Below, one piece after another: positions 23,346-35,417 of a DNA stretch of 64,000 nt. The position numbers were made by a program, and so were the translations under genes. The notes beneath the pieces are model-generated. The model did not search any database and was not told the DNA's origin. It saw nothing but the letters and a program-made list of their open reading frames with translations. Origin of the DNA: Inia geoffrensis (taxonomy: Eukaryota > Chordata > Mammalia > Artiodactyla > Iniidae); contig CM070904.1 of NCBI GenBank assembly GCA_036417435.1, positions 37,854,408 through 37,918,407 of the forward strand, given 5' to 3'. The number at the start of each line of letters is the position of its first letter. The first letter of the stretch is position 1.

Positions 23346-25616
23346 CTGTAAGCCCCCTATATATGAACAAGTTCTGTTTCAAGAATGCATTTGTAAGTCC
23401 AGTTTGTTTGTAAGTGCCACAAAGTTAGCGTAGGTACCCATCTTACACAGTCGGCTATATGGTATTGTACCGTAATAGGTTTATAATACTCTTCACACAA
23501 ACAATACATAAAAAACAAACACAAAAACAAAGAAAACATTTTAAATCTTACAGTATAGTAACTTGAAAAGTACAGTGATACAGTACAACAGCTGGGATAC
23601 TCAGGCTGGCATCAAGGGAATAGGCGAGAAGAGTTAGTGATTGGAGGAGGGAGAGGAGGTGGGAGAAGGTAGAGGTGAAGGATTATCAGCAGTAGGAGAC
23701 AGAGGGCAGCTGCCATTTCACTCATACCTGACGTTTATGGCACATGTTCTGGTTCCTTGCTGGATTTAATTCCATCTACCCCCTTGAAAAAATGATCCAT
23801 TGATGTCTGGGTCGTAGCTCTTCTTTTCTCATCATAGATCATAGATGACAAGGTAGCACTGGATTACATTGTGAATGGCTGCAGCCACCTTTGGGTATCA
23901 CTGTAGGTTCGGGTCCTGTGCCTCAAAAACTAACAGTGCTTCCTCAAACAAAGAAGATTCCCTGCCATTTTCTGTGTCGTGAATCTCTTCAGTTCTTCAG
24001 TTACTTCTTCTTCCTCCTGTCCCTCTTCATCCTTTCTCTGGGCCTCCAGTTCCATCACTAAGCTCCTCATGTTGCACAGCAAGGAGTTCAATGAAAGCGT
24101 CCTCTTGCAGATCTAGCTCCAGCTTCACGCTGAGGGTCACTACATTGCTGAAGACCTCTTCGGACTTCTGATCTACCTTCTCAAATCCACAAAAATCATG
24201 AACTGTGGGCAAAGGTTCTTCCAAACCCCATTCATGGTGACCGCCATACCCTCACACCATGCAAACTCAATGTTTTTATGGTCTTGTAGGTGTTACAGTC
24301 CTTCCAAAGTTGTCCCTCGATTGTTCCTAATTTGTCACTTACCTTTACTGCCTCACAAAAAGTGTGACATAAATACTATTTGTTGAAAGTCGCTCTGACT
24401 CCCTGGTCCATAGGTTGGATGAGCAATGTAGTATTCGGTGACAGATGCACTACTTTGACGTTGGGATGAAAGTCATCCATGGATGTGGGGTGGCCCAGAG
24501 CATTATTGAGCAGCAAAATAATGTTTTGCTGGAACATCCTTTCCAAGCAATATTTCTCTACATTTGGGATAAAGTGGTGGCAAACCCAGTCCTGGAACAT
24601 GGCCTGTGTAATACAGGATTTGGGGTTACTCTTCCACACGACAGGAAGAGAGCCCTATGGGTTCTCTGAATGATAAACTAAGAGAGGCTTCAGCTTCAGT
24701 TCACCGGAAGCATTGCCACCAAACAACAGTTAGCCTATCCTTTGCTGCTTTACAGCCTGACATCAACTTTTCCTCCTTACTGATGTAACTTCGGTCTGGC
24801 ATCCTCTTCCAGTAGAGTTGTGTCTCATCCACATTAAAAACCTGTTTGGGTAAATACACACCATCATCAATAATTTCTCAAAGTGTCTCCGGAAGTTCCC
24901 GGACAGCTACCCTATCTGCATTTGCTGCCTCTCCACTCACTTTTACATTGTGAAGGTTGGCTCTAGCCTTGAACCAATGAAACCAGCCATGGCTGGCATT
25001 AACAGACGTGCCCTCTGATTCTTTGCCGTGTTTCTTCTTCAAGTCTTCATAAAGGCTTTTAGCTTTCTCTTGAATCAGCATTAAGCTGAGCAGGACTCAG
25101 CGCTGATGTTGATCTAGCATCTGCATACTGAGAAGGTTCTCCATCTCCTCCATCACTTTTCCATGCTTCCTCAATATTTTGTCAACATCATCAGCACAGC
25201 AGACTTCACGTGTTCCACGATCTTGTCCTTGTTCTTTAGATTCGTGCCAATGATCGAACGATTCATGTTATAAGAATGAGCGATGTCTAACATCTTGTTG
25301 CCTCACTCCAGTCTCTCAATTACTTTCACTTTTGTCTCCATCATTATCGCTTGGCCCTTCTTAACAGTACCAGCTACATCACCGCTGCTTTTATGCTTGC
25401 TTCCAGACATCTTGGGCTGGAAATAAAGGTACTGTACTACTGTACTCTATACAGTACTGTAAAGGACACAAAAGCACAACCACTTAAAGAGGATGCATGC
25501 ACATTGTAGTGTATGCCAGACACGTGGACTAACTTACATGCGAATTGGACATGCAAATGGACGTTTGCATCTTTGAAAGTTTGCAACTTGAAGGTGCATA
25601 TGTAGGTGACTTACTG
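23346..25616 (-). mobile_element. Tigger-type DNA transposon, copy B
   Basis: A 2271-bp element flanked by TA (23344-23345 and 25617-25618) with the same inverted ends as the 9057 copy (CTGTAAGCCCCC left; CAGTAAGTCACCTACATA on the minus strand at the right). The flanking L1 words are the same on both sides (TTTTGCTTTTA left, TTTGTACTGCCTAGG right), so both Tiggers occupy the identical L1 position and derive from a single insertion that was copied with its L1 host. Confidence 0.92.
23634..25410 (-). pseudogene. Tigger transposase pseudogene, copy B
   Basis: It starts at the ATG at 25410 and ends at TAA 23634. The CENP-B-like DNA-binding segment is best preserved here (25081-24878, with the ASHGWFHWFKARANLHN region). 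The DDE_1 core follows, with LLLNNALGHP at about 24515-24480, where the second catalytic aspartate of copy A is replaced by asparagine, and PMDQG near 24410. The C-terminal PIP-box-like segment lies near 23809-23786. Frames are broken in several places. It is 5-13% divergent from copy A in most parts but nearly identical over 23783-24241. Confidence 0.85.
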
Positions 25617-26411
25617 TATTTGTACTGCCTAGGGGGAACTACCTAGGAAAACTGTGGTATGGTTTATGTCATAGAATGTTTTGCTTATGTTCTCTTCTAG
25701 GAGTTTTAAGGTGTCCTATGTTATATTTAATCATGTAAGCCATTTTGAGTTTATTTTTGTGTATGGTGTGAGGGTATGTTCTGACTTCACTGATTTGAAT
25801 ACAGCTGTCCCACTTTCAAAACACCACTTGCTGAAGAGACTATACCTTTTCACCATTGTATATTCTTGCCTCCTTTGCGAAGGTTAATTGACCATAGGTG
25901 TGTGGGTTTATTTCTGAGCTCTCTATTCCATTCCGTTGATCCATGTATCTCTTTCTGTGCCAATACCATGTGGTTTTGATTACTGTAACTTTGTAGTATT
26001 GTCTGAAGTTTAGGAGGATTATGTCTCCTACCTTGTTCTTTTTCCTCAGGATTTTGTAGACAGTTATGACTTTTTATGGTTCCAGATATACTTTAGGATT
26101 ATTCTAGTTCTGGGGAAAGTGTTATGGGCAATTTGATAGGAATCACATTAAATCTGTAGATTGCTTTGGGTATTATAGCCATTTTAACAGTTTTAATTCT
26201 TCCCATCCAAAAGCGTGGGATGTCTTTCCATTTCTCTAAATCATCTTCAGTTTCCTTTACTAATGTTTTGTAGGTCTCAGCATATAAATCTTTCACCTCC
26301 TTGGTGAGGTTTATTCCTAATTATTTTATTTTCTTGATGCCATTTTTAAAAGGATTGCTTGTTTACATTTCCTTTCTGATATTTCATTGTTAGTGTAAAG
26401 AAATGCATCCA

Positions 26412-26768
26412 GGGACTTCCCTGGTGGCTCCATGGTTGAGAATCTGCCCGCCAATACAGGGGGCATAGGTTTGTGCCCTGGTGCAGGAAGATCTCAGATG
26501 CCATGGAGCAACTAGACCTGTGTGCCACAAGTACTTAGCCTGCACACTAGAACCCGTGAGCCACAACTACTGAGCCCATGTGCCACAACTGCTTAAGCCC
26601 GCATGCCTAGAGCCTGTCCTCCGCAACAAGAGAAGCCACTGCAATGAGAAGCCTGTGCACCACAGCGAAGACTAGCCCCCACTGGCCACAACTAGAGAAA
26701 GCCCGTGCACAGCAATGAAGATCCAATGCAGCCAAAAGAAATTTAAAAAAGAAAAAGAAAAAACCAAT
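26412..26768 (+). mobile_element. CHR-type SINE, long subtype
   Basis: Head GGGACTTCCCTGGTGGC, tRNA-like part, then the longer tRNA-unrelated body with repeated 'GAGCCACAACTACTGAG' words, ending in an A-rich tail. Target duplication AAATGCAWCCA at 26401-26411 and 26769-26779. It is about 355 bp and more divergent than the 22795 SINE, so it is an older subtype. Confidence 0.9.
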
Positions 26769-27148
26769 AAATGCAACCAATGTATGTATGTTAATCATGT
26801 ATCCTGCTACTTTGCTGAATTTGTTTATCAGTTTAGTAGTTTTTGTGTGGAACTTTTAGGGTTTCCTTTATATATATTATCATGTCATCTGCATATAATG
26901 ACAACTTTACCTCTTCCCTTCCAATGTGGTTAGATTTTATTTCTTTTTCTTGTCAGATTGTTGTGGCTAGGACTTCCAATTCTACGTTGAAGAGAAGAGG
27001 TGAGAGTGGGCATCCTTGTCTTGTTCCAGATTTTAGGGGGAAGGCTTTCAGCTTATGAACATTGAGTATTATATTGATTGTGGGTTTGTCATAAATAGCT
27101 TTTATTATGTTGAGATATGTTTCCTCTATACCCACTTTGGTAAGTGTT

Positions 27149-27373
27149 GTTTTTTTGTTTGTTTGTTTTTGTTTTTTTTTTGCAGTACGTGGGCCTCTCA
27201 CTGTTGTGTCCTCTCCCGTTGCGGAGCACAGGCTCCGGACGCGCAGGCTTAGTGGCCATGGCTCACGGGCCCAGGTGCTCTGTGGCATGTGGGATCTTCC
27301 CAGACCGAGGCACGAACCCGTGTCCCATGCATCGGCAGGCGGACTCTCAACCACTGTGCCACCAGGGAAGCCC
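27149..27373 (-). mobile_element. CHR-type SINE, short subtype
   Basis: Minus-strand copy with a T-rich tail (27149-27180) and head at 27373. Perfect 11-bp target duplication TGGTAAGTGTT at 27138-27148 and 27374-27384. The short-subtype tail (GCAGTACGTGGGCCTCTC on the plus strand) is present. It splits the reverse-transcriptase region of L1 copy B. Confidence 0.94.
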
Positions 27374-27667
27374 TGGTAAGTGTTTTTATCATCAATGGAT
27401 GTTGAAGTTTTTCAAATGCTTTTTCAGCATCTATTGAGATGTTCATTTGTTTTGTGTTTTTCCTTTGTTGATGGGGTGTATCATGTTGATTGATTTGCAT
27501 ATGTTGAAACAACTTTGTGACACTGGGGAGAATCAAATTTGGTCATGGTGTATGATCCTCTTATGTGTTGTCGGATTCAGTTTTCTAAGATTCAGTTGAG
27601 AATTTTTGCGTCTATATTTAGGAAAGATATTGGTCTGCAATTTTCTTTTTTGGTAGTGTCTTTCTCT

Positions 27668-27839
27668 GTTTTTTTTTTTCTTAAGTCTTTATTGAATTTG
27701 TTCCAATATTGCTTCTGTTTTATGTTTTGGTTTCTTGTTTGTGAGGCATGTGGGATCTTAGCTCCACCATGAGGGATTGAACCTGCCTCCCCTGCACTGG
27801 AAGGCAAAATCTTAACTGCTGTACAACCAGAAAAGTCCC
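27668..27839 (-). mobile_element. CHR-2-like SINE
   Basis: Minus-strand element with TTTATTGAATTTGTTCCAATATTGC at its tail side and a degenerate tRNA-like head (GGGATTGAACCTGCC on the plus strand). This body differs from the other SINEs of the window and resembles the CHR-2 class of cetartiodactyls. The target duplication is not clear. Confidence 0.8.
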
Positions 27840-27851
27840 CATCTTATTTTT

Positions 27852-28227
27852 GTTGCTGTTGTTTGTTTTTTTTTTTTTTAGTAGATTCTTTCTTTATTTA
27901 TTTTTGGATGCATAGGGTGTCCGTTGCTGTGCACAGGCTCTCTCTAGTTGTGGCGAGCGGGGGCTTCTCTTCATTGTGGTGTGCAGGCTGTTCATTGCGG
28001 TTGCTTCTATTGTTGCAGAGCATGGGCTCTAGGTGTGCAGGCTTCAGCAGTTGTGGCTGTCAGGCTCAGTAGTTATGGCTCCTGGGCTGTAGAGCACAGG
28101 CTCAGTAGTTGTGGCACACAGACTTAGTTGCTCCACGGCATGTGGGTTCTTCCTGACCAGGGCTCGAACCTATGTCCCCTGCATTGTCAGATGGATTCTT
28201 AACCACTGTGCCACCAGGGAAGTCCTC
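27852..28227 (-). mobile_element. CHR-type SINE, long subtype, next to the CHR-2-like SINE
   Basis: T-rich tail 27863-27885, long subtype body, head ending ACCAGGGAAGTCC at 28226. Flanking words CCCCATCTTATTTTTG (27836-27851) and CCCCATCTGTTTTTG (28227-28241) form the target duplication. The left copy touches the CHR-2-like SINE, so this SINE probably inserted at the edge of the earlier one. Confidence 0.88.
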
Positions 28228-28472
28228 CCCATCTGTTTTTGATGGTGGCTTCATAGAATGTCTTTGGAAGTATTCCTTACTCTTCAATCTTTTCGAAGAG
28301 TTTAAGAAGAATCAGTGTAAGTTTTGCTTTGTATATTTGGAAGAATTTGCCTGTGAAACCATCTGATACTGGACTTTTGTTGGTAGGGAGTTTTTTTTAA
28401 TTACAGATTCTATTTTGCTTTTAGTGATCAGTATGTTCAAGTTATCTATTTCTTCTTGATTCAGTTTTGTTC

Positions 28473-29019
28473 GGCTGTAAAAAAAACAACATATATATTT
28501 AGGTTATGTTAGCACCTAAATACTTACCATGTATTAGACCACAAAAGAGTGAAGAGAAAAATATTAAAATATTTTTTCAAATAGAAAAAGTATTGAAATA
28601 TTTTTAAGAAATTGGGATAATAATACTAATTACAATAATGACAAATTGTTCTGAACTTAAAGACTATTTTATCTAAGATGCTTATTATATGCTTATTATC
28701 AGCATTACATTATATGCTTATATATTATATATGCTTATTATATGCTTATTATAAGCATGATATATGCTTATTGTTTTATTGTTTTTAAATACATGGAATG
28801 TTTTCTCCTTTCTAATGTAATTCTTTTATTTTACCTGTATATTGTGAAAAAAATTTAGTTGCAATAATATAAAAAATTACACTTTAATAGGAGATATTAG
28901 TCCAGTTACATTTACTATAGTACTGAAAATACTTATGTTTAGAGTTACCATGTTTTCGAGTGCTGTTTTTCATTTATTTATTTTTAAAAAAGATTTAATT
29001 TGGGGGGGGATAAATTATT
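28473..29019. other. AT-rich gap between two L1s
   Basis: No gene is visible. The interval 28676-28790 contains a short irregular tandem of the word ATGCTTATTAT. G8 at 29003-29010 marks the boundary with the next L1. The sequence is otherwise unassigned. Confidence 0.6.
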
Positions 29020-29389
29020 TATATCCTCTTATTGGAGTATAATTGCTTTACAATGGTGTGTTAGTTTCTGCTTTATAACAAAGTGAACAAGCTATACATA
29101 TACATATATCCCCATATCTCTTCCTTCTTGGGTCTCCCTCCTCCCCTCCGTATCCCACCCCTCTAAGTGGTCAGAAAGCACTGAGCTGATCTCCCTGTGC
29201 CATGCAGCTGTTTCTTACTAGCCATCTATTTTACATTTGGTAGTATATATAAGTCCATGCCACTCTCTCACTTCATCCCAGCTTACCCTTCTCCCTCCCC
29301 ATGTCCTCAAGTCCATTCTCTATGTCTGCATCTTTATTCCTGTCCTGTGCCTAGGCTCTTCCAAACAATTTTTTTTCTTTTTGTTTAGA

Positions 29390-32300
29390 TTCCACATATA
29401 TGTGTTAGCATACAGTATTTGTTTTTCTCTTTCTGACTTACTTCACTCTGTATGACAGACTCTAGGTCTATCCAGCTCACTACAAATAACTCAATTTCAT
29501 TTCTTTTTATGGCTGAGTAATATTCCATTTTATATTGAAGATGTGCAACATCTTCTTTATCCATTCATCGGTTGATGGACACTTAGATTGCTTCCATGCC
29601 ATGGTTATTGCAAATAGAGCTGCAATGAACATTGTGGAACATGATTCTTTTTGAATTATGGTTTTCTCCAGGTATATGCCCAGTAGTGGGATTGCTGTGT
29701 CATATGGTAGTGGTAGTTCTATTTTTAGGTTTTGAAGGAACCTCCATACTGTTCTCAATAGTGGCTGTATCAATTTACACTCCCATCAACGGTGCAGGAG
29801 GGTTATCTTTTCTCCACACCTCTGCAGCATTTATTGTTTTAGATTTTTTTGATGATGGCCATTCTTACCTGTGTGCGGTGATACCTCATTGTAATTTTGA
29901 TTCTCATTTCTCTAATGATAAGTGTTGTTGAGCATTCTTTCATGTGTTTCTTGGCAATCTGTATATCTTCTTTGGAGAAATGTCTATTTAGGTTTTCTGC
30001 CCATTTATGGATTGGGTTGTTTGTTTTTTTGATACTGATCTGCATGGGCTGCTTGTAAAGTTTGGAGATTAATCCTTTGTCAGTTGCTTCATTGGCAAAT
30101 ATTTTCTCCCATTCTGAGGGTTGTCTTTTCATCTTGTTTACGTTTTCCTTTGCTGTGCAAAAGCTTTTAAGTCTCATTAGGTCTCATTTGTTTATTTTGG
30201 TTTTTAGTTCCATTTCTCTAGGAGGTGGTTCAAAAAGGACTTTGCTGTGATTGATGTCATAGAGCGTTCTGCCTATGTTTTCCTCTAAGAGTTTTATAGT
30301 TTCTGGCCTTACATTTAGGTCTTTAATCCATCTTGAGTTGATTTTTTGTGTATGGTGTTAGGAAATCTTCTAATTTCATTCTTTTATCTGTAGCTGCCCA
30401 GTTTTCCCAGCACCACTTATTGAAGAGGCTGTGCTTTCTCCCTTGTATATTCTTGCCTCCTTTATCATAAATAAGGTGAACATGTGTATGGGTTTATCTC
30501 CGGGCTTTCCCTCATGTTCCATTGATCTATATTTCTGTTTTTGTGCCAGTACCATATTGTCTTGACTAATGTAGCTTTGTAGTATTGTCTGAAGTCAGGG
30601 AGCCTGATTCCTCCGGCTGTTTTTCTTCTCAAGAGTGCTTTGGCTGTTTGGGGTCTTTTGTGTTTCTATACAAATTGTGAAATTTTTTGTTCTAGTTTTC
30701 TGAAAAATGCCATTGGTAGTTTCATAGGGATTGCATCGAATCTGTAGATTGCTTTGGGTAGTATAGTCATTTCCACAATGTTGATTATTCCAATCCAAGA
30801 ACATGGTATATCTCTTTATCTGTTTGTGTCATCTTTGATTTGTTTAATCAGTGTCTTATAGTTTGTTGAGTAAACGACTTTTGTCTCCTTAGGTAGGTTT
30901 ATTCCTAGGTATTTTATTATTTTTGTTGCAGTTGCAAATGGGAGTGTTTCCTTAATTTCTCTTTCAGATTTTTCATCTTTAGTGTATAGGAATGAAAGTG
31001 ATAACTGTACATTAATTTTGTATGCTGCAACCTTATCAGATTCATTGATTAACTCTAGTAGGTTTCTGGTAGCATCTTTAGGATTCTCTATATATAGTAT
31101 CATGTCATCTGCAAACAGTGAGAACTTAACTTCTTCTTTTCCGATTTGGATTCCCTTTATTTCTTGTTCTTCTCTGGTTGCTGTAGCTAAAAATCCCAAA
31201 AGTGTGTTGAATAATAATGGTGAGAGTGGGCAACCTTGGCTTGTTCCTGATCTTGGTGGAAATGGTTTCACTTTTTCACCATTGAGAACGATGTTGGCTG
31301 TGGGTTTGTCATATATGGCCTTTATTATGTTGAGGAAAGTTCCCTCTATGTCTACTTTCTGGAGGTTTTTTTTTTATCATAAATGGGTGTTTAATATTGT
31401 CTAAAGCATTTTCCGCATCTAATGAGATGACCATATGGTTTTTCTCCTTCAGTTTTTTAATATGGTGTATCACATTGATTGATTTGCATTTATTGAAGAA
31501 TCCTTGCATCCCTGAGATAAACCCCACTTGATCTTGGTGTATGATCCTTTTACTGTGCTGTTGGATTCTGTTTGCTAGTAATTTTCTGTGGATTTTTGCA
31601 TCTATGTTCATCAGTGAAATTGGCCTGTAGTTTTCTTTCTTTGTGACATCTTTGGTTTTGGTATCAGGGAGATGGTGGTCTCATAGAATAAGTTTGCGAG
31701 TGTTCCTCCCTTTGCTGTATTTTGGAAGAGTTTGAGAATGATAGGTGTTAATTTTTCTCTAAATGTTTGATAGAATTTGCCTGTGGAGCCATCTGGTCCT
31801 GGGCTTTTTTTTTGTTGGAACATTTTTAATCAGAGTCTCAATTTCAGTGCTTGGGATTGGTTTGTTTATAGTTTCTATTTCTTCCTGGTTCAGTCTTGGA
31901 AGCTTGTGCTTTTCTCAGAATTTGTCCATTTCTTCCAGGTTGTCCATTTTATTGGCATATAGTTGCTTGCAGTAATCTCTCATGATCCTTTGTATTTCTG
32001 CAGTGTCAGTTGTTACTTCTCCTTTTTCATTTGTAATTCTATTGATTTGAGTCTTCTCCCTTTTTTTCTTGATGAGTCTGGCTAATGGTTTATCAATTTT
32101 GTTTATCTTCTCAAAGAACCAGCTTTTAGTTTTTTTGATCTTTTCTGTTGTTTCCTTAATTTCTTTTTCATTTATTTCTGATCTGATCTTTATGATTTTT
32201 TTCCTCTTCTGACTTTGGGTTTTTTTTTCTTTCTTTTTCTAATTGCTTTAGGTATAAGTTTACCTTGTTTATTTGAGATGTTTCTTGTTTCTTGAGGTAG

Positions 32301-33202
32301 GATTGTAGTGCTATAAACCTCCCCCTTAGAACTGCTTTTGCTGCATCCCATAGGTTTTGGGTCTTCATGTTTTAATTGTCATTTGTTTCTAGGTATTTTT
32401 TTATTTCCTGTTTGATTTCTTCAGTGATATCTTGGTTATTAAGTAGTGTATTGTTTAGCATCCATGTGTTTGTATTTTTTACAGATCTTTTCCTGTGATT
32501 GATATCTATTGTGATAGCATTGTGGTCGGAAAATATACTTGATACGATTTCAATTTTTGTAAATTTACCAAGGCTTTTTTTGTGACCCAGGATATGATCT
32601 ATCCTGGAGAATGTTCCACGAGCCCTTGAGAAAAAGTGTATTCTGTTGTGTTTGGATGGAATGTCCTATAAATATCAATTAAGCCCATCTTGTTTAATGT
32701 ATCATTTAAAGCTTGTGTTTCCTTATTTATTTTCATTTTGGATGATCTGTTCATTGGTGAAAGAGGGGTGCTAAAGTCCCCTACTATGAGTGTGTTACTG
32801 TTGATTTACCCTTTTATAGCTGTTAGCATTTGCATTATGCATTGAGGTGCTCCTGGGTTGGGTGCATAAATATTTACAATTGTTATATCTTCTTCTTGGA
32901 TTGATCCCTTGATCATTATGTAGTGTCTTTCTTTGTCTCTTGTAATAGTCTTTAAAGTCTTTTTTGTCTGATATGAGAATTGCGACTCTAGCTTTCTTTT
33001 GATTTCCATTTGCATGGAATATCTTATTCCATCCCCTATCTTTCAGTCTGTATGTGTCTCTAGGTCTGAACTGGGTCTCTTGTAGACCGCATATTTGCCG
33101 ATCATGTTTTGGGATCCATTCAGCCAGTCTATGTCTTTTGGTTGGAGCATTTAATCCGTTGACATTTAAGGTAATTATTGATACGTATGTTCTTATTACC
33201 AT
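29390..33202 (-). pseudogene. L1 ORF2, heavily broken
   Basis: The endonuclease starts at 33202 with the NVNGLNAPTKRHRLAEW region and the catalytic-type E in LQETQF. Reverse-transcriptase pieces follow at 31823-31309 and 31271-30816 (FADDM near 31115), then the C-terminal pieces at 30177-29839 and 29773-29507. Open pieces change frame at least seven times. The ORF2 end near 29390 is estimated by comparison with the element at 12652. Confidence 0.9.
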
Positions 33203-33284
33203 TTCCTTAATTGTTTTGTGTTTGTTATTGTAGGTCTTTTCCTCCTCTTGTGTTTCCTGCCTAGAGAAGTTCCTTTAGCATTTG

Positions 33285-34144
33285 TCATAAAGCTGGTTTG
33301 GTGGTGCTGAATTCTCTTAGCTTTTGCTTATCTGTAAAGCTTTTAATTTCTCTGTCAAATCTGAATGAGATCCTTGCTGGGTCGAGTAATCTTGGTTGTA
33401 GCTTTTCCCCTTTTATCACTTTAAATATGTCCTGCCAGTTCCTTCTGGCTTGCAGAGTTTCTGCTGAATGATCAGCCGTTAACCTTATGGAGATTCCCTT
33501 GTATGTTATTTGTTGTTTTTCTCTTGCTGCTTTTAATATTTTTTCTTTGTATTTAATTTTTGATTGTTTGAATAATACATGTCTTGGCATGTTTCTCCTT
33601 GGGTGTATCTTGTATGGGACTCTCTGCACTTCCTGGGCTTGATTAATGATTTCCTTTCCCATATTAGGGAAGTTTTCAACTATTATTTCTTCAAATATTT
33701 TCTGTCTCTTTCTTTTTCTCTTCTACTTCTGGGACCCCTATATTCGAAAGTTGGTGTGTTTAATGTCCCAGAGGTGTCTCAGAGTGTCCTCAAATCTCTT
33801 CATTCTTTTTTCTTTATTCTGCTCTGTGGTAGTTTTTTCTACTCTTTTGTCTTCCAGGTCATTTATCCATTCTTCTGCCTCAGTTATTCTGCTATTGTTT
33901 CCTTCTAGAGCATTTTAAATCCCATTTATTGTGTTGTTCATCATTGTTTGCTTGCTCTTTAGTTCTTCTAGGTCCTTGTTAAACGTTTCTTGTATATTCT
34001 CCATTCCAGTTCCAAGATTTGGGATCATCTTTATTATCATTACTCTGAATTCTTTTTCCGGTAGACTGCCTATTTCCTCTACATTTGTTTTTTCTAGTGA
34101 AATCTTACCTTGCTCCTTCATCTGCTGTGTGTTTCTCTGTCTTA
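33285..34144 (-). pseudogene. L1 ORF1, broken
   Basis: N-terminal piece 34121-33915 (MKEQGKISLEKTN, coiled-coil start) and C-terminal piece 33662-33285 (MGKEIINQAQEVQRVPYK through PARISFRFDREIKSF). Stops and indels interrupt the RRM. The expected initiation codon position near 34144 reads ATA rather than ATG on the minus strand. Confidence 0.88.
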
Positions 34145-34650
34145 TTTGGCTTTGGGGACTGTGTTTGGGGTCCCCTTTTTGCAGGCTGCAGGTTCATCAT
34201 TCCCCTTGTTTTTGGTGTCTGCCCCCAATGGCTAAGGTTGGTTCAGTGAGTTGTGTAGGCTTTCTGTGGAGGGGACTGGTGCCTGTGTTCTGGTGGGTGT
34301 GTCTGGATCTTGTGTTTCTGGTTGACATATCCGCATCTGGTGGTGTGTTTGGAGATGTCTGTGCCCTTATTATGATTTTAGGCAGCCTCTCTGCTAATGG
34401 GTGGGCCTGCATTCCTGTCTTGCTAGTTGTTTGGCATGGGATGTCCAGCACTGGATCTTGCTGGTCTCTGAGTGGAGCTGGGTCTTCGCGTTGAGACAGA
34501 TATCTCTGGAAGGCTTTTGCTGTTTGATATTACAAGGTGCCGGAGGTCACTTGTAGACCAATGTCCTGAACTCAGCCCTCCTAACTCAGAGGCACAGGCC
34601 TGACACCTGGCTGGAGCACCAAGACCCTGCCAGCCACGCGGCTGGGGGTG

Positions 34651-35070
34651 AGAGCAAGAGGTAGCTTTGGTACATCTCAAAGACCACCAATGAGATTCAC
34701 TGACCATTTTCTCTCCAGAAGTGAAGAAAACAAAATTCAGTCTTTGGCTAGTCAAACACTTTGGTAGCCAGCCTCCAAGATGGCCCTAATTATCCCCTAA
34801 TTATCTCCCAGTCTTCGTGTACCTGTGTGGCTCCTCACACTTGAAAAGGGCTGACTGTTAAACTAATAAGAAATTGCAGAAATGACAAAGTGCAGCTTCC
34901 AAAGTTATGAAAGACATTGCAGCTTCTGCTTTGGTTTCTGCTAGATCACTCATTCTGGGGTAAGCCAGCTGCCATGTCATTAGGACACTCAAGCAGCCCT
35001 AAGGAGACATCCATGTGATAAGGAACTGAGGCCTCTTACCTACAGCCACGTGAGTGACTCATCTCAGAAG
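34651..35070. other. Probable old medium-reiteration repeat
   Basis: The words CCAGCTGCCATGTCATTAGG (34969-34988) and GACACTCAAGCAGCCC, followed by GGAACTGAGGCCTC, recall a repeat common to many mammals. I cannot name the family. No gene is visible. Confidence 0.4.
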
Positions 35071-35417
35071 TCAAACTATTTAATTTTATTTATTTTTGGT
35101 TGTGTTGGGTCTTTGTTGCTGCACAAGGTTTCTCTAGTTGTGTCAAGCAGGGGTTACTCATCGTTGTGGTGCACGGGCTTCTCTTTGCGGTTGTTTCTCT
35201 TGTTGTGGAGTATGGGCTCTAGGTGCATGGGCTTCAGTAGTTGTGTCCTGCAGGCTCAATATTTGTTGCTTGCTGGCTCTAGAGCGCAGGCTCAGTAGTT
35301 GTGGCACTCGGGCTTACTTGCTCTGGAGCATGTGACATCTTCCCAGACCAGGGATTGAACCCCTGTCCCCTGCATTGGCAGGCAAATTCTTACCCACTGT
35401 GCCACCAGGGTAGTCCA
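35071..35417 (-). mobile_element. CHR-type SINE, long subtype
   Basis: Minus-strand SINE with an AT-rich tail (35079-35098), the GTTGTGTTGGGTCTTTG junction, body words CTCAGTAGTTGTGGCA, and the head ending ACCAGGGTAGTCC at 35416. The target duplication is not clear. Confidence 0.9.

Larger units (their letters stand above)
20009..28472 (-). mobile_element. Older L1, copy B, split by seven insertions
   Basis: A minus-strand L1 whose pieces are 20009-20260, 22490-22794, 23009-23345, 25617-26411, 26769-27148, 27374-27667 and 28228-28472. It lacks the 3' terminus (starts inside the 3' UTR at 20009) and ends within the reverse-transcriptase region at 28472. ORF2 remnants include the FADDM-encoding region near 26870-26900 and the [12 protein letters not shown] region (27025-27050). 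It shares small diagnostic changes with copy A, such as GAGTAATATCTATTG at 20210. The frame is broken throughout even after allowing for the insertions. Confidence 0.85.
29020..34650 (-). mobile_element. Nearly full-length L1 (about 5.6 kb), truncated in the 5' UTR
   Basis: Minus-strand L1 of the same lineage as the 12298-19750 element. The 3' end is near 29025 (TTATTGGAGTATAATTGC), with ORF2, ORF1, and about 500 bp of 5' UTR, ending around 34650 near the CCACGCGGCT word that also occurs in the longer element (near 17931). More broken than that element. The A-tail is degraded, so it is older. Confidence 0.9.
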
